DNA of 64,000 nucleotides from Richelia intracellularis HH01 (GTDB lineage: Bacteria; Cyanobacteriota; Cyanobacteriia; Cyanobacteriales; Nostocaceae), in the NCBI RefSeq assembly GCF_000350105.1, contig NZ_CAIY01000038.1:1-64000 (forward strand). The letters are read 5' to 3'. A program made the translations under genes and the position numbers. The first letter of the stretch is position 1. Each line of letters opens with the position of its first letter. Positions 38,679-49,994 of this stretch are shown in pieces. A model generated the notes under the pieces. It was given only the letters and a program-made list of their open reading frames with translations. It was not told where the DNA came from and did no database searches.

Positions 38679-39530
38679 AACGACTCCTAGCATTAAATAC
38701 TTATTAATTGAGCAAGGTAATTTCCTGAATTATATATGTATGTCACACAAGAGTTGTAATTCAGTGTATCTTTTTCTTACGACTAAGAAAACTTTGTATT
38801 AGCTTTTAACGTTCAAACATACTTCTGCTTAAATACAAGGTCATTTAATAATAACTGGAAGCATTTTATTGAGTATGTACTCTTATAAATAAAAACAAAC
38901 AATGCTTTTCTAGTCTTTTCTTTATTCTAAAATATTCAAATCTAAAAAAGAATAATACAGTGGCCATGATTCTGATAATTATGGCAGGATTATTATTCCA
39001 TTTATTTTGATCTAATTTATCATGAAAACTAATTAATCTAATACCACTACAAGAAGTTCAGATTAAATTTAAGTATTTTGAGGAACTCATCTAAAGGGGA
39101 ATAATTAATATATCCAATTACTTAATAATATTGACATATATCAATAGTTATTGCAGTCATGGAGAAGAATATAGCTATTCACTCAAAGAATAGCTATATA
39201 AATAATTGTTATTCTAGGGATAATCACCAGGCAAGATGGTAGAATTGTAGAGGCAAATATTACGGATTTAAGTAAATATCGATATAGATAGTAAAGAATC
39301 TAAAATACCGGAAAATAACCTGTATCAATTGTATTTAGGTTGGCTACTTACCCTCCTAGGCTAATATGACTTGCAAATACCAAAAAATAATTTCAGTTAA
39401 ATCTCTTAACTGAAATTATTTTTTAGAAATTCTCCAATTCACACAAATGTTCAAGTTCATTTAGGATTAAAGATCCAATTAAAGACAAAAACCTAGATAT
39501 TATTTGCAAAATCTAGGGTAAGAGTATATA
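38679..39530. other. Gene-free stretch between tic22 and tRNA-Pro
   Basis: No gene supported. Contains a 12-bp perfect hairpin (39169-39180/39188-39199) and the long terminator-like hairpin 39382-39424. Confidence 0.5.
39382..39424 (-). terminator. Strong hairpin, likely tRNA-Pro terminator
   Basis: Perfect 19-bp arms (39382-39400 and 39406-39424) with loop ATCTC; the stem base is A6/T6, so it can act as an intrinsic terminator on either strand. It lies 107 bp beyond the 3' end of tRNA-Pro on the reverse strand. Confidence 0.7.
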
Positions 39531-39604
39531 TCGGGATGACAGGATTCGAACCTGCGGCATCCTGCTCCCAAAGCAGGCGCGCTACCAAGCTGCGCTACAT
39601 CCCG
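39531..39604 (-). tRNA. trnP: tRNA-Pro (anticodon TGG)
   Basis: Reverse-strand cloverleaf: acceptor CGGGATG/CATCCCG, D-arm AGCGCAGC, anticodon stem CCTGC/GCAGG with loop TTTGGGA (anticodon TGG), T-arm with TTCGAAT. 74 nt, no encoded CCA. Confidence 0.95.
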
Positions 39605-39852
39605 TAGATCCATGGCCGAGTTCAGAAGCTAACTCCAGGTACCTAATTATACTGCCTTTGAAGGGTTAACTTGAATTCTCCCAATGTGAGTTCTATCTTA
39701 CCATAGTATTTACATCTAGTGCTGGTAATTTAAGGAATTTTATAAAAGTCAAAAGAGAAAGAGACTAGTACCTTATAGTCATTGTTGATAGAAACTATAA
39801 ATTAAAAAGCTCCATATGTTTTAGTGTAAAAATGTAAATGCAAATGAAAACA

Positions 39853-40380
39853 CTAGTGTGGATACCAGAACATTCCCTTAATTCCTTCAGGATCAGGCAT
39901 GAAACCCAAGCTCTGATAAAACTCGACAACATCGGGATCAGCAAACAGAGTCACATTACTGATTTCTTCACTTCTAAGTTGTTTAAGAATATATTGCATA
40001 AGTACTTTGCCCAACCCTTTACCTTGAAATTTGGGATGGACTACCACATCCCAAATTGTGGCATTAAAAGCATGATCTGATGTGGCGCGAGCAAAGCCGA
40101 TCAAATGTTTTTGAGTATTTTGTACTTGCCACATGGAGACAACAAGAAAACTATGCTCAATTGCCTTTTTAACCTTGCGTAGTGGACGTCGTGACCAACC
40201 TACAGCATCGCATAGTTCTTCCAACTGATATAAATCTATTTCCCGTTCTGTACTGAATATAATATGATTACCAACATTTTTTTTATTAGCTTTAGCATTT
40301 ATCTTCTCTTCCTCAACAAATGTATTTTTTGCCGTAGTAATCGCTTCAGGGTTACTAAACCAAGCTTTCCAAAAACCCAT
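39853..40380 (-). CDS. GNAT acetyltransferase, Ycf52-like
   Basis: 175 residues. After a charged leader the GNAT fold is clear: [54 protein letters not shown] and [15 protein letters not shown]. Strongly resembles the plastid Ycf52/NSI-type acetyltransferases and the paralogue at 34897. In plants such enzymes acetylate lysines and protein N-termini in chloroplasts; the cyanobacterial substrate is unknown. Single gene preceded by more than 1 kb without genes. Confidence 0.85.
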   Translation of the reverse strand: MGFWKAWFSNPEAITTAKNTFVEEEKINAKANKKNVGNHIIFSTEREIDLYQLEELCDAVGWSRRPLRKVKKAIEHSFLVVSMWQVQNTQKHLIGFARATSDHAFNATIWDVVVHPKFQGKGLGKVLMQYILKQLRSEEISNVTLFADPDVVEFYQSLGFMPDPEGIKGMFWYPH

Positions 40381-41485
40381 GTTAGCACGGTCCGGATAGT
40401 AAAAATGGACTATATTTCAATGAGAGATTACTTATCAACGTGTTGCATATCTGTATACTTTTACTTTTCCCATAACATAAATTAAGTTAGTTTTGGGAAG
40501 AACATTGGTACCAACAGAGTATTTAGCGTTGATAATACGTCAATCATTTTCAACTCTAACATTTTGTCGTAGAAACTAGTAAAAATTGACCAAATATCTA
40601 AAATTCAACTGCAGATCAAAAATAATAGCTCCATGCTATAGACTTGGCAATTGTGTATTACCAAAAAGGAAATTAAAAAGCTAGGGCTGAATTTGGTAGA
40701 ATATGTACCTATGTTCTGAAACCCCTAATAATTTCTTTCTGGCGTACAAATTACCATTTAGAGTAGAGATTGACAGGAAAAGCAAACCATTATATTCTTC
40801 CTACCCCCCAGAAAGCACTAATTTCAAACTGAAAACCTTCTACCCTAAAATCAAAGTATTTCAATTAGATTGCTTACCGTTATTATGAACAATCAGTGCG
40901 CAGGAAAAATCACTTACAAAAACTATAACCAGCTTATTAGCTTGTTCCCTTTATTAAAAAAATCATCACTATAAAATTGAATTTAACTTGTAAGGGAGAA
41001 TAAGGCACTTTGGACTCAACCTAATAAGAATTACTCTTTTATATGAAATTAAATGTTGAGTATTTTTGTTGATTATGGTTTGATTACCCATAGTCGTAGT
41101 TTATATTCAACCAACAAATTTATAAAATGTTGGTTTTAAGGTTTCGCCATACAGTATAGTAGTTTGTTAAGTTTTGGGGGATAGGGGGAAGTGTGAAAGG
41201 TAAAATATGCTAGTAGTAATACTTAAATTTGTCTAGTACTAAAATAGGTTCAAATCCATATTTTATATTGTGGCAATCTAATTTTTGGTCTACCGATTTT
41301 GGTAATTGAGGCTGACTTACTGCCTCAATTTTTTTAGTTCACGTGTACTGTCTGATGGAAAAATCCTAAAGCTATGAATAAATAAGGTTGAAACCTCATC
41401 ACTCCACATTGCGATTACTTATCCTCATTTTTATTTTAAATGCCTGCTTCTTTAGGGGTTCCTAAAGTAAGGTAAGGATGGAATT
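40381..41485. other. Gene-free stretch with an orphan terminator
   Basis: No protein gene supported; a 61-codon frame at 40703-40888 has no recognisable features. Contains a good intrinsic terminator (41304-41335) plus smaller hairpins near 41014-41061 and 41109-41135. Because no forward-strand gene lies upstream, an untranslated RNA ending here is possible. Confidence 0.5.
41304..41335 (+). terminator. Intrinsic terminator without an upstream gene
   Basis: AATTGAGGC (41304-41312), 9-nt loop, GCCTCAATT (41322-41330), then TTTTT. Classic layout on the forward strand. The nearest forward gene begins after it. Confidence 0.7.
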
Positions 41486-42412
41486 ATGATGGCAACCATA
41501 GAAATATTAGGCGTTCCCCATGTATATGAACTAACATATTCGACCTCTTCCCACCTTACTTTGGTGTTTGTTCATGGTTGGCTTAACAGTCGTGGTTATT
41601 GGCAGCCTGTTATTTCTCGACTGGCAGATAGTTTTCAGTGCCTATCTTATGATTTACGGGGTTTTGGTCAGTCCCAGTGTCAGATTACCACTAGCCATAT
41701 TGAACGTACGAATGTAATGGTGACAAATGATGGTGGTATGAGTGGAAATCCCTTTAATTCCATCTATACACCTGCTAAGTATGCTTGTGATCTAAAAATT
41801 TTGCTGGAAAAATTGAATATAACAAGTGCCTGGCTAGTTGGTCATTCTTGGGGAGGAACCATTGCTTTGTGGGCTGCTGCCGAGTTAACAAATTTAGTTC
41901 ATGGGGTAATTTGTATAAATGCAGGTGGGGGTATCTATCTCAAAGAAGCTTTTGAAGAATTTCGCTCTGCCGGACAAAGGTTTTTACAAATTCGTCCCCG
42001 GTGGTTATTTCAGCTACCTCTAATTGATTTGTTATTCGCAAGAAGTAATGTGGCCCGTCCCCTAGAACGCTATTGGGCACGTCAACGAGTTGTTGATTTT
42101 ATAGTTGCTAATCCAGAAGCTGCTTTGGGAACATTGCTAGATTCAACCACAGAAGACGAGATCAATCACTTGCCACAGTTGGTTTCTCAATTGAAGCAGC
42201 CTGTATATTTTTTAGCTGGTGCGAATGATCAGGTAATGGAACCCAAATATGTTCGCCATTTAGCGAGTTTTCATCCTCTTTTTGATAATTGTGGTGATAA
42301 TGTGCTCGAAATCCCTGACTGTGGGAATTTCGCAATGCTAGAACAGCCAGATGCAGTGGCTAATCATATTCGTTATCTTATTAACCAGAATAAATTAGGA
42401 ATTAGGATATAG
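41486..42412 (+). CDS. Alpha/beta hydrolase
   Basis: A 308-residue serine hydrolase-fold protein. VFVHGWLNSRGYW supplies the oxyanion region, GHSWGG (about residues 126-131) the nucleophile elbow with Ser, ANDQVMEP a likely acid Asp, and the usual C-terminal His position is occupied by an Asn/Cys-rich PDCGNFAMLEQP stretch where haloperoxidase-like relatives have GH; the catalytic His is therefore uncertain. AAGGATGG precedes the double ATG start. Substrate unknown. Convergent with tsaD (40-bp gap). Confidence 0.8.
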   Translation: MMATIEILGVPHVYELTYSTSSHLTLVFVHGWLNSRGYWQPVISRLADSFQCLSYDLRGFGQSQCQITTSHIERTNVMVTNDGGMSGNPFNSIYTPAKYACDLKILLEKLNITSAWLVGHSWGGTIALWAAAELTNLVHGVICINAGGGIYLKEAFEEFRSAGQRFLQIRPRWLFQLPLIDLLFARSNVARPLERYWARQRVVDFIVANPEAALGTLLDSTTEDEINHLPQLVSQLKQPVYFLAGANDQVMEPKYVRHLASFHPLFDNCGDNVLEIPDCGNFAMLEQPDAVANHIRYLINQNKLGIRI

Positions 42413-42452
42413 GAGAGGGTGAAAGATTTTTAATTTTCTATTTCTCCCTAAT

Positions 42453-43493
42453 TCATTGATATAACTCCATGACTTTACTTAATGGCAAACGAGAATATAC
42501 ACCTAAGGATAAAGGAGAAGTATGTCCCCTTTCAAAATGTTCTACAGCTGCACAGCCAATCATGGCAGCATTGTCTGTACAGAATTCGATTCGGGGAAAT
42601 ATGACCCGCAGCTTATATTTAGATGCTGCGGCTATGAGTTTGCTTCTTAAGGTACTATTAGCTGCCACTCCACCACCAATGGTAATGGTTTCTAATCCAT
42701 AATCAAGAGCACAGCTTATTACTCTTTTAGTTAGTGCCTGAGCTATAGTACCTTGAAAGCTTGCAGCAATGTCTGCTATTGGTAAAGGATTTTCCTTTTG
42801 TTTTAATTGCTGTACAAGGCGCCAAACCGCTGTTTTTAAGCCACTAAAACTAGTGTCATATGGATGAAAGCCACCATCAGGTAGCGAAATTCTCCCTTCT
42901 GGTAGATTGAAGGCTTTCATATTACCCTGTTGCGCTAATTTGTCGATGATTGGTCCACCAGGATATCCAAGTTGTAACAACCGCGCTACCTTATCAAAGG
43001 CCTCCCCAGCAGCATCATCTCGGGTTTCTCCTAAAGTTTGATATTCCCCACATTTCCTCACATTAATTAGGCTGGTATGCCCTCCAGATACGAGTAAACT
43101 TAGGAAAGGTGGTTTTAGGTCCGGTTCAGTTAAATATATAGCGTAAATATGACCTTCTAGGTGATGGATCCCTAAAAATGGTTTCTCATGGATTATAGCT
43201 AAGGTTTTTGCTGCAGTTGTTCCTACTAATAATGCTCCTACCAAACCAGGGGCAGCAGTTGCAGCAATAGCATCAATATCCTCCCAATCTAATTGTGCTT
43301 CTGAAAATGCTTGAGCAATAGCGGGATTAATGGTTTCTAAATGCTTACGTGATGCGACCTCCGGGACCACACCCCCATAGGGTTGATGAATTGAAGTTTG
43401 TGAACTTACTACACTGCTACAAACTTGACGATTCTTAATAACTGCCACAGCAGTTTCATCACAACTAGTTTCAATTGCCAGTAAAGTTGCCAT
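42453..43493 (-). CDS. tsaD: tRNA N6-adenosine threonylcarbamoyltransferase
   Basis: Transfers the threonylcarbamoyl group made by TsaC onto A37 of tRNAs, with TsaB and TsaE. The 346-residue Kae1/Qri7 family protein shows [13 protein letters not shown] at the start, the metal-binding HLEGH (111-115), [24 protein letters not shown], and a C-terminal [10 protein letters not shown]. Length and motifs are normal. Divergent from psaF with 188 bp between starts. Confidence 0.95.
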   Translation of the reverse strand: MATLLAIETSCDETAVAVIKNRQVCSSVVSSQTSIHQPYGGVVPEVASRKHLETINPAIAQAFSEAQLDWEDIDAIAATAAPGLVGALLVGTTAAKTLAIIHEKPFLGIHHLEGHIYAIYLTEPDLKPPFLSLLVSGGHTSLINVRKCGEYQTLGETRDDAAGEAFDKVARLLQLGYPGGPIIDKLAQQGNMKAFNLPEGRISLPDGGFHPYDTSFSGLKTAVWRLVQQLKQKENPLPIADIAASFQGTIAQALTKRVISCALDYGLETITIGGGVAANSTLRSKLIAAASKYKLRVIFPRIEFCTDNAAMIGCAAVEHFERGHTSPLSLGVYSRLPLSKVMELYQ

Positions 43494-43681
43494 TATGGAA
43501 TTAATGCCCCATTACGAAAATCGTGATTGATTTGGAAAGCTTTAACTTTTATTTACTTAAACTTTACTGCTTTCATGGGCAAGAGTATGATGGTCTGGAA
43601 GTTATATCAATAAACAAGCCGTACAAGCCGCTTCGTTTTGTACAAAAGACTTCTAGTTTCGTAATACAAGGAAACAATTCC

Positions 43682-44176
43682 ATGCGTCGATTGTTTGCTG
43701 TAGTTCTAGCAATTTGCCTCTGGTCAAATTTTGCCCCCTCGGCAAAAGCTTTAGGGGCTGACCTCATCCCTTGCAGTGAGTCTTCTGTTTTTCATGAACG
43801 TGCTGCCACTGCACGTAATACCACTGCTGACCCTATGTCTGGTGAAAAAAGGTTCAAGCGTTATTCGCAGGCTCTCTGTGGCCCAGAAGGCCTACCACAC
43901 CTGATTGTGGATGGTCGTTGGGAACATGCAGGGGACTTTGTAATTCCTGGGTTGATGTTTCTTTATATTGCCGGATGGATTGGTTGGGTAGGTCGTGCTT
44001 ACCTAATTGCCATCAGGGGAAGTAAGGATGCAGAACAGAAGGAAATCCAAATAGATATTCGCCTGGCTTTGCCTATTATTTTGTCTGGTTTTGCTTGGCC
44101 TGCTGCTGCTATCCAAGAGCTTTTATCGGGAAGTTTAACTGCTAAGGAATCAGAAATCACTGTTTCCCCTCGTTGA
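43682..44176 (+). CDS. psaF: Photosystem I subunit III (PsaF)
   Basis: Lumenal/transmembrane PSI subunit. I start at ATG 43682 (164 residues), preceded by AAGGAAAC; the frame continues upstream but only from here does a signal peptide follow ([22 protein letters not shown], cleaved before LGADLIPC). Mature features include [40 protein letters not shown] and the C-terminal membrane region. First gene of a psaF-psaJ-psaL cluster, the order known from Nostocales. Confidence 0.95.
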   Translation: MRRLFAVVLAICLWSNFAPSAKALGADLIPCSESSVFHERAATARNTTADPMSGEKRFKRYSQALCGPEGLPHLIVDGRWEHAGDFVIPGLMFLYIAGWIGWVGRAYLIAIRGSKDAEQKEIQIDIRLALPIILSGFAWPAAAIQELLSGSLTAKESEITVSPR

Positions 44177-44225
44177 ACTAATAGTTTTTTGTCTTTGTCA
44201 ATTAACTTGTTTTGGAGATTAATTT

Positions 44226-44360
44226 ATGGATAAGCAAGGTGCTTTTATTAAGTTTCTTTGCACTGCTCCTGTTATTACTACCATTTGGATGTTCGTAACT
44301 GCTGGTATTTTGATTGAATTCAATCGCTTTTTCCCTGACTTGCTTTTCCACCCATTATAG
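44226..44360 (+). CDS. psaJ: Photosystem I subunit IX (PsaJ)
   Basis: A 44-residue single-helix PSI subunit 49 bp after psaF. The sequence contains [16 protein letters not shown] and the family signature [17 protein letters not shown], ending directly after HPL. TTTTGGAGATTAATTT provides a Shine-Dalgarno GGAG. It stabilises PsaF in the complex. Confidence 0.95.
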   Translation: MDKQGAFIKFLCTAPVITTIWMFVTAGILIEFNRFFPDLLFHPL

Positions 44361-44652
44361 GCTGTGACAAGTTTGATTGTGGGGTTTGTACTTGGTTAAC
44401 AATAACTACTAGGAATAGACATTTTAAGTCTAAACTCCATGGGTTATTTTCTAGTGCTGGAGTGTTTTGCTGTCCGACAATTTAAATGCATCATGAAGTT
44501 CGTGGTGCATTTGTTAGCATACGATTTTTATCGTGCAGTATTTGGAGGATTAGTTCAATTAATTTTTCAAAGTCAGTGGTTATAGAATTAGTAGAGCAAC
44601 GATTATTCATGTGTAATAATGCCAGCGTTTTTATTTGGAGGCAAATATAAAT

Positions 44653-45177
44653 ATGGTGCAAATAGTAGATGCATCCAAAGATCTGTCTAGTGATCCCAGA
44701 AACCGGGAAGCGATTATGGCTGCAGGAGGAGATCCCCAAATTGGCAATCTGGAAACCCCTATAAATTCATCTCCCCTGGTCAAGTGGTTTATTAGCAATT
44801 TGCCGGCCTACCGTCCTAGTCTAACCCCATTTAGACGGGGTCTAGAAGTCGGTATGGCTCACGGTTATTTTATTTATGGCCCATTTTTGGTACTGGGCCC
44901 ATTACGCAATGGAACTAATTCCAACCTAGCTGGTTTATTAGAGGCTATTGGCTTAGTGATTATTCTTACAGGAGCATTATCTCTCTACGCTAATAGTAGT
45001 CCTGGAAAACCCTTGTCTAATGTCACTATAAACAATCTCCCCGTAGATGCATTTAATTCCAAGGAAAATTGGAATAATTTTGCCAGTGCCTTTCTTATTG
45101 GTGGCATTGGTGGTGCAATTACAGCATTCTTCATCTACAGTAATTTGGAACTAATTAAAAGTTTGATTGGTTTATAG
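44653..45177 (+). CDS. psaL: Photosystem I subunit XI (PsaL)
   Basis: PsaL forms the centre of PSI trimers or tetramers. Start chosen at ATG 44653 (174 residues): the GGAG at 44637-44640 is its Shine-Dalgarno, so the upstream in-frame TTG is unlikely. Signature stretches are DPRNREAIMAAGGDPQIGNL, NLPAYRPSLTPFRRGLEVGM and NNFASAFLIGGIGGA with three hydrophobic segments. A 292-bp gap separates it from psaJ, so it may have its own promoter. I saw no psaI beside it. Confidence 0.95.
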   Translation: MVQIVDASKDLSSDPRNREAIMAAGGDPQIGNLETPINSSPLVKWFISNLPAYRPSLTPFRRGLEVGMAHGYFIYGPFLVLGPLRNGTNSNLAGLLEAIGLVIILTGALSLYANSSPGKPLSNVTINNLPVDAFNSKENWNNFASAFLIGGIGGAITAFFIYSNLELIKSLIGL

Positions 45178-45243
45178 GGAATAACCTTACCATTGGGGTT
45201 GATTGTGGGCCAAATATTTCTTTCTTGTCTAATAAATAATATG

Positions 45244-45290
45244 CACAAAGGAATTCAGAGTATTGATTTGTGATACCTTTGTGTATTTTT
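45244..45290 (+). terminator. Terminator between convergent psaL and gmk
   Basis: CACAAAGG (45244-45251) pairs with CCTTTGTG (45276-45283), followed by TATTTTTG. The loop is long (24 nt). Confidence 0.5.
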
Positions 45291-45304
45291 GTTTATAAAG
45301 ATAA

Positions 45305-45862
45305 TTAAGAATTAGATGGCCTGAACAGAGCTGATTCTAGTTTTTTTAGGGTTACATCTAATTTGTCATTAACAATTTGCAAATCAAATTCATGTGCAGC
45401 CTTAATTTCTCTTTGAGAACATATTAAACGTTGTGCAACCGCATCATCGGAGTCCTGTGCCCGACTACGCAATCTTCTCTCCAGCTCTTTTACTGATGGT
45501 GGCAGTATAAAAATACTTAAGACCTCAGGAAAAGTCTTGCGAATTTGCTTAGCCCCCTCAACCTCGATTTCTAGTAGTACTAATTTACTAATATTTATTT
45601 TATCTAATACGCATTTTCTAAGTGTACCATAATAATTGCCAGCAAATTCAGCCCACTCTAGGAACTCTTCTTGGGCAATCAATTGCTCAAATTTTTGTCT
45701 GCTAATAAAGTGATAATCCTTACCATCTACTTCACCGAAACGAGGGGCACGGGTCGTTGCAGATACAGAATAATACAGCTCTGGATGCTTTTCGATTAAT
45801 GAGCGCATTAGAGTGCCCTTGCCCACACCGCTAGGACCAGTAAGAACAATAAGTTTTCCCAA
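45305..45862 (-). CDS. gmk: Guanylate kinase
   Basis: Phosphorylates GMP to GDP. 185 residues with the P-loop GPSGVGKGT (9-17), the GMP-binding SVSATTRAPRFGEVDGKDYH and EFLEWAEFAGNYYGT, and the lid RLRSRAQDSD. Follows remA on the same strand, the conserved remA-gmk pair known in cyanobacteria and Firmicutes, with a 223-bp gap. Confidence 0.95.
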   Translation of the reverse strand: MGKLIVLTGPSGVGKGTLMRSLIEKHPELYYSVSATTRAPRFGEVDGKDYHFISRQKFEQLIAQEEFLEWAEFAGNYYGTLRKCVLDKINISKLVLLEIEVEGAKQIRKTFPEVLSIFILPPSVKELERRLRSRAQDSDDAVAQRLICSQREIKAAHEFDLQIVNDKLDVTLKKLESALFRPSNS

Positions 45863-46085
45863 TGGTAGTTTTTTTGAGTGTTTTTATTGTAACTAAACAA
45901 AGCTATCATTTGCTCAACCTGCAAATCATAAATAAAAAAATCTGCTTTCGAAAGCATCTGCTATTGAGATGCTTCAAACACTACTATAGATTTCGACGAA
46001 ACAAGAAATCATTAAATTATCACATACTAGTATATTTACGTATAAACACTGGGAGATTTTAATTGTAAGTCAATAGTGCCGTCAA

Positions 46086-46364
46086 TTATAAATTGTGTTT
46101 ATCCACAGTATTATGATGATCGCGGGCAATCACAAACCGATTTGCAATTGTTTCCGGCTGAATTGCAGAAAGGATAACATGGCTGGAATCAGTAATAATT
46201 ACAGCCCTGGTCCGACGACCATAAGTTGAATCAACCAGTTTACCCTTATCTCTTGCATCATTAATGATACGTTTAATGGGTGCAGACTCCGGACTGACAA
46301 TGGCAACTACTCGGTTAGCAGATACAATGTTGCCGAAACCAATATTTATTAGCTGAATGTCCAT
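46086..46364 (-). CDS. remA: RemA-like DNA-binding regulator (DUF370)
   Basis: A 92-residue RemA/DUF370 protein. Start at 46364 ([14 protein letters not shown]) fits the family; the frame opens five codons earlier. Conserved blocks are [18 protein letters not shown] and [18 protein letters not shown]. In Bacillus RemA is a histone-like activator of biofilm matrix genes; its cyanobacterial role is not established. Immediately upstream of gmk, as usual. Confidence 0.9.
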   Translation of the reverse strand: MDIQLINIGFGNIVSANRVVAIVSPESAPIKRIINDARDKGKLVDSTYGRRTRAVIITDSSHVILSAIQPETIANRFVIARDHHNTVDKHNL

Positions 46365-46379
46365 AAAAAATGATGGCAA

Positions 46380-47599
46380 ACTCAGAATGGGGTAAATACG
46401 TAACTAGTTACGCTTATATAGGCAACTGTTCTCCAATGTTATCCCTAAAAAACTGTAGTTACAATGGTCTTGAGTTATTTTTCAATGCTGCTTTGAAATG
46501 GGTGCTTAGTGCTGAAACATGTCATAAGTTTTTAGTACCTAAAATAATTACTAGTCAAGTGAAATTGTTTACAAAGATTCCAAGTATTTGGTTGGTAGTC
46601 AGCACAATCATTCAATTAAAAAGCGTTTAAACCTTACTTATATTTACTCCTTACAGTAGAGTTAGTAAAGTGTTTAAACAGTTTAATATAGAGTCCTTGG
46701 TAGAGGTAATAATTTGAGTAATAAAAATTATTATGATAAAAAAATCAGGCTAAGTCCTGTAAACATTTTTTGTTTGCTTACTTGTTTGTTTTAAACTACC
46801 AGTAGATAAAATTCTATTAACATTAGATTTCTCTAAATTGTAGTTATTTTATGTTACCTTCTCATCTTAAGTACATTTTGAAATAATTACAATCTTAGAA
46901 GCTATTAGTGTAATTAGGTAAGGATTATATTAAATGTAATTTCTGGCAAACTAACATATTGGAGTACTTCTTAAAAGTCAATAATTTATCTTGAGGATAC
47001 GGTAACTGAGTTTTATACCCGTGTGTTGTGTATTGATAAGTTCCCATTTCTCCTTAGTTCTTCATTAACTGTACATAAAATGAAATAATAAATCTATTTA
47101 TTATTATTATTATTTACAAATTGTAAATATATTTTGCTTTTCCAAAGTATTTTTTTGTAAATATATAATTACTTGATTAATTTTAACATTTAGTTCTGGC
47201 ATTCCAATGTAGAGTGACACTCTACTGCATTAATTTAATTTGTCCTTTGCATAAGTCAAAGTTTGATTTTGAAGTTATATACAATACTTGTTTTTACAAA
47301 TTGTTTACCTTTGTAAAGTAAATGAGTAGACTATTGACTTTTTTGCATATTCTTTGAATTGAAAAGACTTATTATTCAAATAATATAGGGATGTTGAAGT
47401 ATTGTTAAAATGTGTCTAACAACATGCAAGTTAAGACTCTATAATTCAACAGAAAGCACTCTTAAATTTCAAGAGTCTTCTCTTCACCAAAACTATTCCC
47501 AAGTTAAAATTTGGGGGTGGTAATGATTTCAAATCTCAACCAGAAATATAACTGGTAACTTCAATGATTCCTCAATCCTTATTAGAGAGGAGGGTATGA
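46380..47599. other. Long upstream region of psaA
   Basis: 1.2 kb without a supported gene (an 86-codon frame at 46370-46630 overlaps the remA start and looks spurious). Contains repeated TTTACAAA-like motifs near 47115-47165 and 47293-47316. Probably includes the psaAB promoter region and a long leader. Confidence 0.5.
47293..47311 (+). promoter_or_regulatory. Possible HLR1-like (RpaB) element upstream of psaA
   Basis: TTTACAAA (47293-47300) and TTTACCTT (47304-47311) form a degenerate direct repeat with an 11-bp period. RpaB's HLR1 site is two (G/T)TTACA(T/A)(T/A) units separated by 2 nt and is known at PSI promoters; here the spacing is 3 and one base deviates, so this is tentative. Confidence 0.25.
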
Positions 47600-49861
47600 A
47601 TGACGATAAGTCCTCCAGAACGAGAGGAGAAAAAGGCAAAAGTTCTAGTTGATACGGATCCAGTAGCAACTTCCTTTGAGAAGTGGGCAAAACCAGGACA
47701 TTTTGACAGGACTTTAGCTAGAGGCCCCAAAACCACTACATGGATTTGGAACCTCCATGCCCTCGCCCATGATTTCGATACACATACAAGTGACTTAGAA
47801 GATATATCCCGCAAAATCTTCTCTGCGCACTTCGGTCATTTGGCTGTAGTAACCCTATGGCTAAGTGGGATGATATTTCACGGCGCAAAATTTTCAAACT
47901 ATGAGGCTTGGTTAAATAACCCCATTGGAGTCAAACCAAGTGCTCAAGTTGTGTGGTCTATTGTTGGCCAAGATATCTTGAATGGTGATGTTGGCGGTGG
48001 CTTCCATGGCATTCAAATTACATCGGGTTTATTCCATGTTTGGCGTGGCTGGGGTATTACCAGTTCCTTCCAGCTTTACTGTACTGCAATAGGTGGTTTG
48101 TTATTAGCAGGATTATTTTTATTTGCTGGCTGGTTCCACTACCACAAAAAAGCCCCCAAACTTGAATGGTTCCAGAATGTGGAATCAATGATGAATCACC
48201 ACTTGGCTGTATTACTGGGTTGTGGTTCCTTAGGCTGGGCTGGTCATCTGATACATGTATCTGCCCCTATTAACCAACTTTTGGATAAGGGTATAGTAGC
48301 AAGAGATATCCCCCTACCTCATGAACTGCTTTTTAATGCAGACAAGATGGCGGAGTTTTATCCTAGCTTTGCACAGGGTTTATCTCCCTTCTTTACCTTT
48401 AACTGGGGTGTTTATGCTGACTTCCTCACATTCAAAGGTGGTCTTAACCCCACAACAGGTAGTTTGTGGATGACAGATATTGCCCATCACCATTTAGCAA
48501 TTGCAGTATTATTTATTGTTGCTGGCCATATGTACCGTACCAACTGGGGTATTGGTCATAGCATGAAGGAAATTTTGGAAAGTCATAAGGGTCCTTTCAC
48601 AGGTGAAGGTCACAAAGGTCTTTATGAAATTCTTACGACCTCTTGGCACGCTCAACTGGCAGTTAACTTGGCTATGATGGGCTCATTGAGTATCATTGTT
48701 GCGCATCACATGTATTCAATGCCGCCATATCCATACTTGGCAACTGACTATGCAACTCAGTTATGCTTATTTACTCACCATATTTGGATAGGTGGGTTTT
48801 TAATTGTTGGTGCAGGTGCTCATGGAGCGATATTCATGGTGCGTGATTATGATCCTGTTATTAACCAGAATAACCTTTTGGATCGGATGATTCGTCACCG
48901 TGATGCAATTATTTCTCATCTAAACTGGGTATGTATCTTCCTTGGATTCCACAGTTTTGGGCTTTATGTCCATAACGATACAATGCGTGCCTTAGGCAGA
49001 CCCCAAGACATGTTTTCGGATGCATCAATTAAATTGCAGCCTGTATTTGCTCAGTGGTTACAGAACCTACATACGATGGCTCCTGGTAGTGGTACTGCTC
49101 CTAATGCCTTGACAACTGTTAGTCATGCTTTTGGTGGTGGTGCAGTTGCAATTGGTGGTAAAGTCGCAATGATGCCCATTGCACTAGGTACGGCTGATTT
49201 CATGGTTCACCATATCCATGCTTTTACTATTCATGTCACCGTACTCATACTACTCAAGGGTCTACTATTTGCTCGTAGTTCTCGTTTAATTCCAGACAAA
49301 AGTAATTTAGGCTTTCGTTTCCCATGTGATGGCCCTGGTCGTGGTGGTACTTGTCAAGTTTCTGGATGGGATCACGTATTCCTAGGTCTATTCTGGATGT
49401 ATAATTCCCTATCCATAGTAATTTTTCACTTTAGCTGGAAGATGCAATCCGATATTTGGGGAACTATAGATACAGCTGGTAATGTGTCTCACATTACCGG
49501 CGGAAACTTTGCCCAAAGTGCTATTACTATCAATGGCTGGTTGCGCGATTTCTTATGGGCACAATCAACACAAGTTATCAATTCCTATGGTAGTGAGTTA
49601 TCTGCTTATGGTTTGATGTTCTTGGCTGGCCACTTTATTTGGGCCTTCAGCTTGATGTTCTTATTTAGTGGTCGTGGCTATTGGCAAGAATTGATTGAGT
49701 CTATTGTTTGGGCACACAATAAGCTAAAAGTTGCACCTGCAATTCAGCCGCGCGCCCTGAGTATCATTCAGGGCCGTGCTGTAGGGGTAGCTCACTACCT
49801 CTTGGGAGGAATTACCGTTACCTGGGCATTCTTCCACGCACATATACTTTCAATAGGCTAG
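47600..49861 (+). CDS. psaA: Photosystem I P700 apoprotein A1
   Basis: Core PSI reaction-centre subunit that binds P700, chlorophylls, phylloquinone and shares the FX 4Fe-4S cluster with PsaB. 753 residues, the usual size. The FX-binding loop [19 protein letters not shown] is present, as are many histidines in membrane helices ([28 protein letters not shown]). GAGGAGGG precedes the ATG; an out-of-frame ATG four bases earlier is not used. Followed by psaB after 133 bp. Confidence 0.98.
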   Translation: MTISPPEREEKKAKVLVDTDPVATSFEKWAKPGHFDRTLARGPKTTTWIWNLHALAHDFDTHTSDLEDISRKIFSAHFGHLAVVTLWLSGMIFHGAKFSNYEAWLNNPIGVKPSAQVVWSIVGQDILNGDVGGGFHGIQITSGLFHVWRGWGITSSFQLYCTAIGGLLLAGLFLFAGWFHYHKKAPKLEWFQNVESMMNHHLAVLLGCGSLGWAGHLIHVSAPINQLLDKGIVARDIPLPHELLFNADKMAEFYPSFAQGLSPFFTFNWGVYADFLTFKGGLNPTTGSLWMTDIAHHHLAIAVLFIVAGHMYRTNWGIGHSMKEILESHKGPFTGEGHKGLYEILTTSWHAQLAVNLAMMGSLSIIVAHHMYSMPPYPYLATDYATQLCLFTHHIWIGGFLIVGAGAHGAIFMVRDYDPVINQNNLLDRMIRHRDAIISHLNWVCIFLGFHSFGLYVHNDTMRALGRPQDMFSDASIKLQPVFAQWLQNLHTMAPGSGTAPNALTTVSHAFGGGAVAIGGKVAMMPIALGTADFMVHHIHAFTIHVTVLILLKGLLFARSSRLIPDKSNLGFRFPCDGPGRGGTCQVSGWDHVFLGLFWMYNSLSIVIFHFSWKMQSDIWGTIDTAGNVSHITGGNFAQSAITINGWLRDFLWAQSTQVINSYGSELSAYGLMFLAGHFIWAFSLMFLFSGRGYWQELIESIVWAHNKLKVAPAIQPRALSIIQGRAVGVAHYLLGGITVTWAFFHAHILSIG

Positions 49862-49994
49862 TCACAAGCCTTATTTAAACTATGAGTAGTGAGTGATGGA
49901 GAATGTAGTTGTAAACTCCCAATCCCACACTCTAAACTCGTAAAATCAGCCGTTGATATGTGATAGCTCAAGGTCAGATAAATTATCATAACCC

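Noticed and set aside
46370-46630. 86-codon forward frame between remA and psaA
   Set aside because: Overlaps the remA start on the other strand and has no protein-like features.
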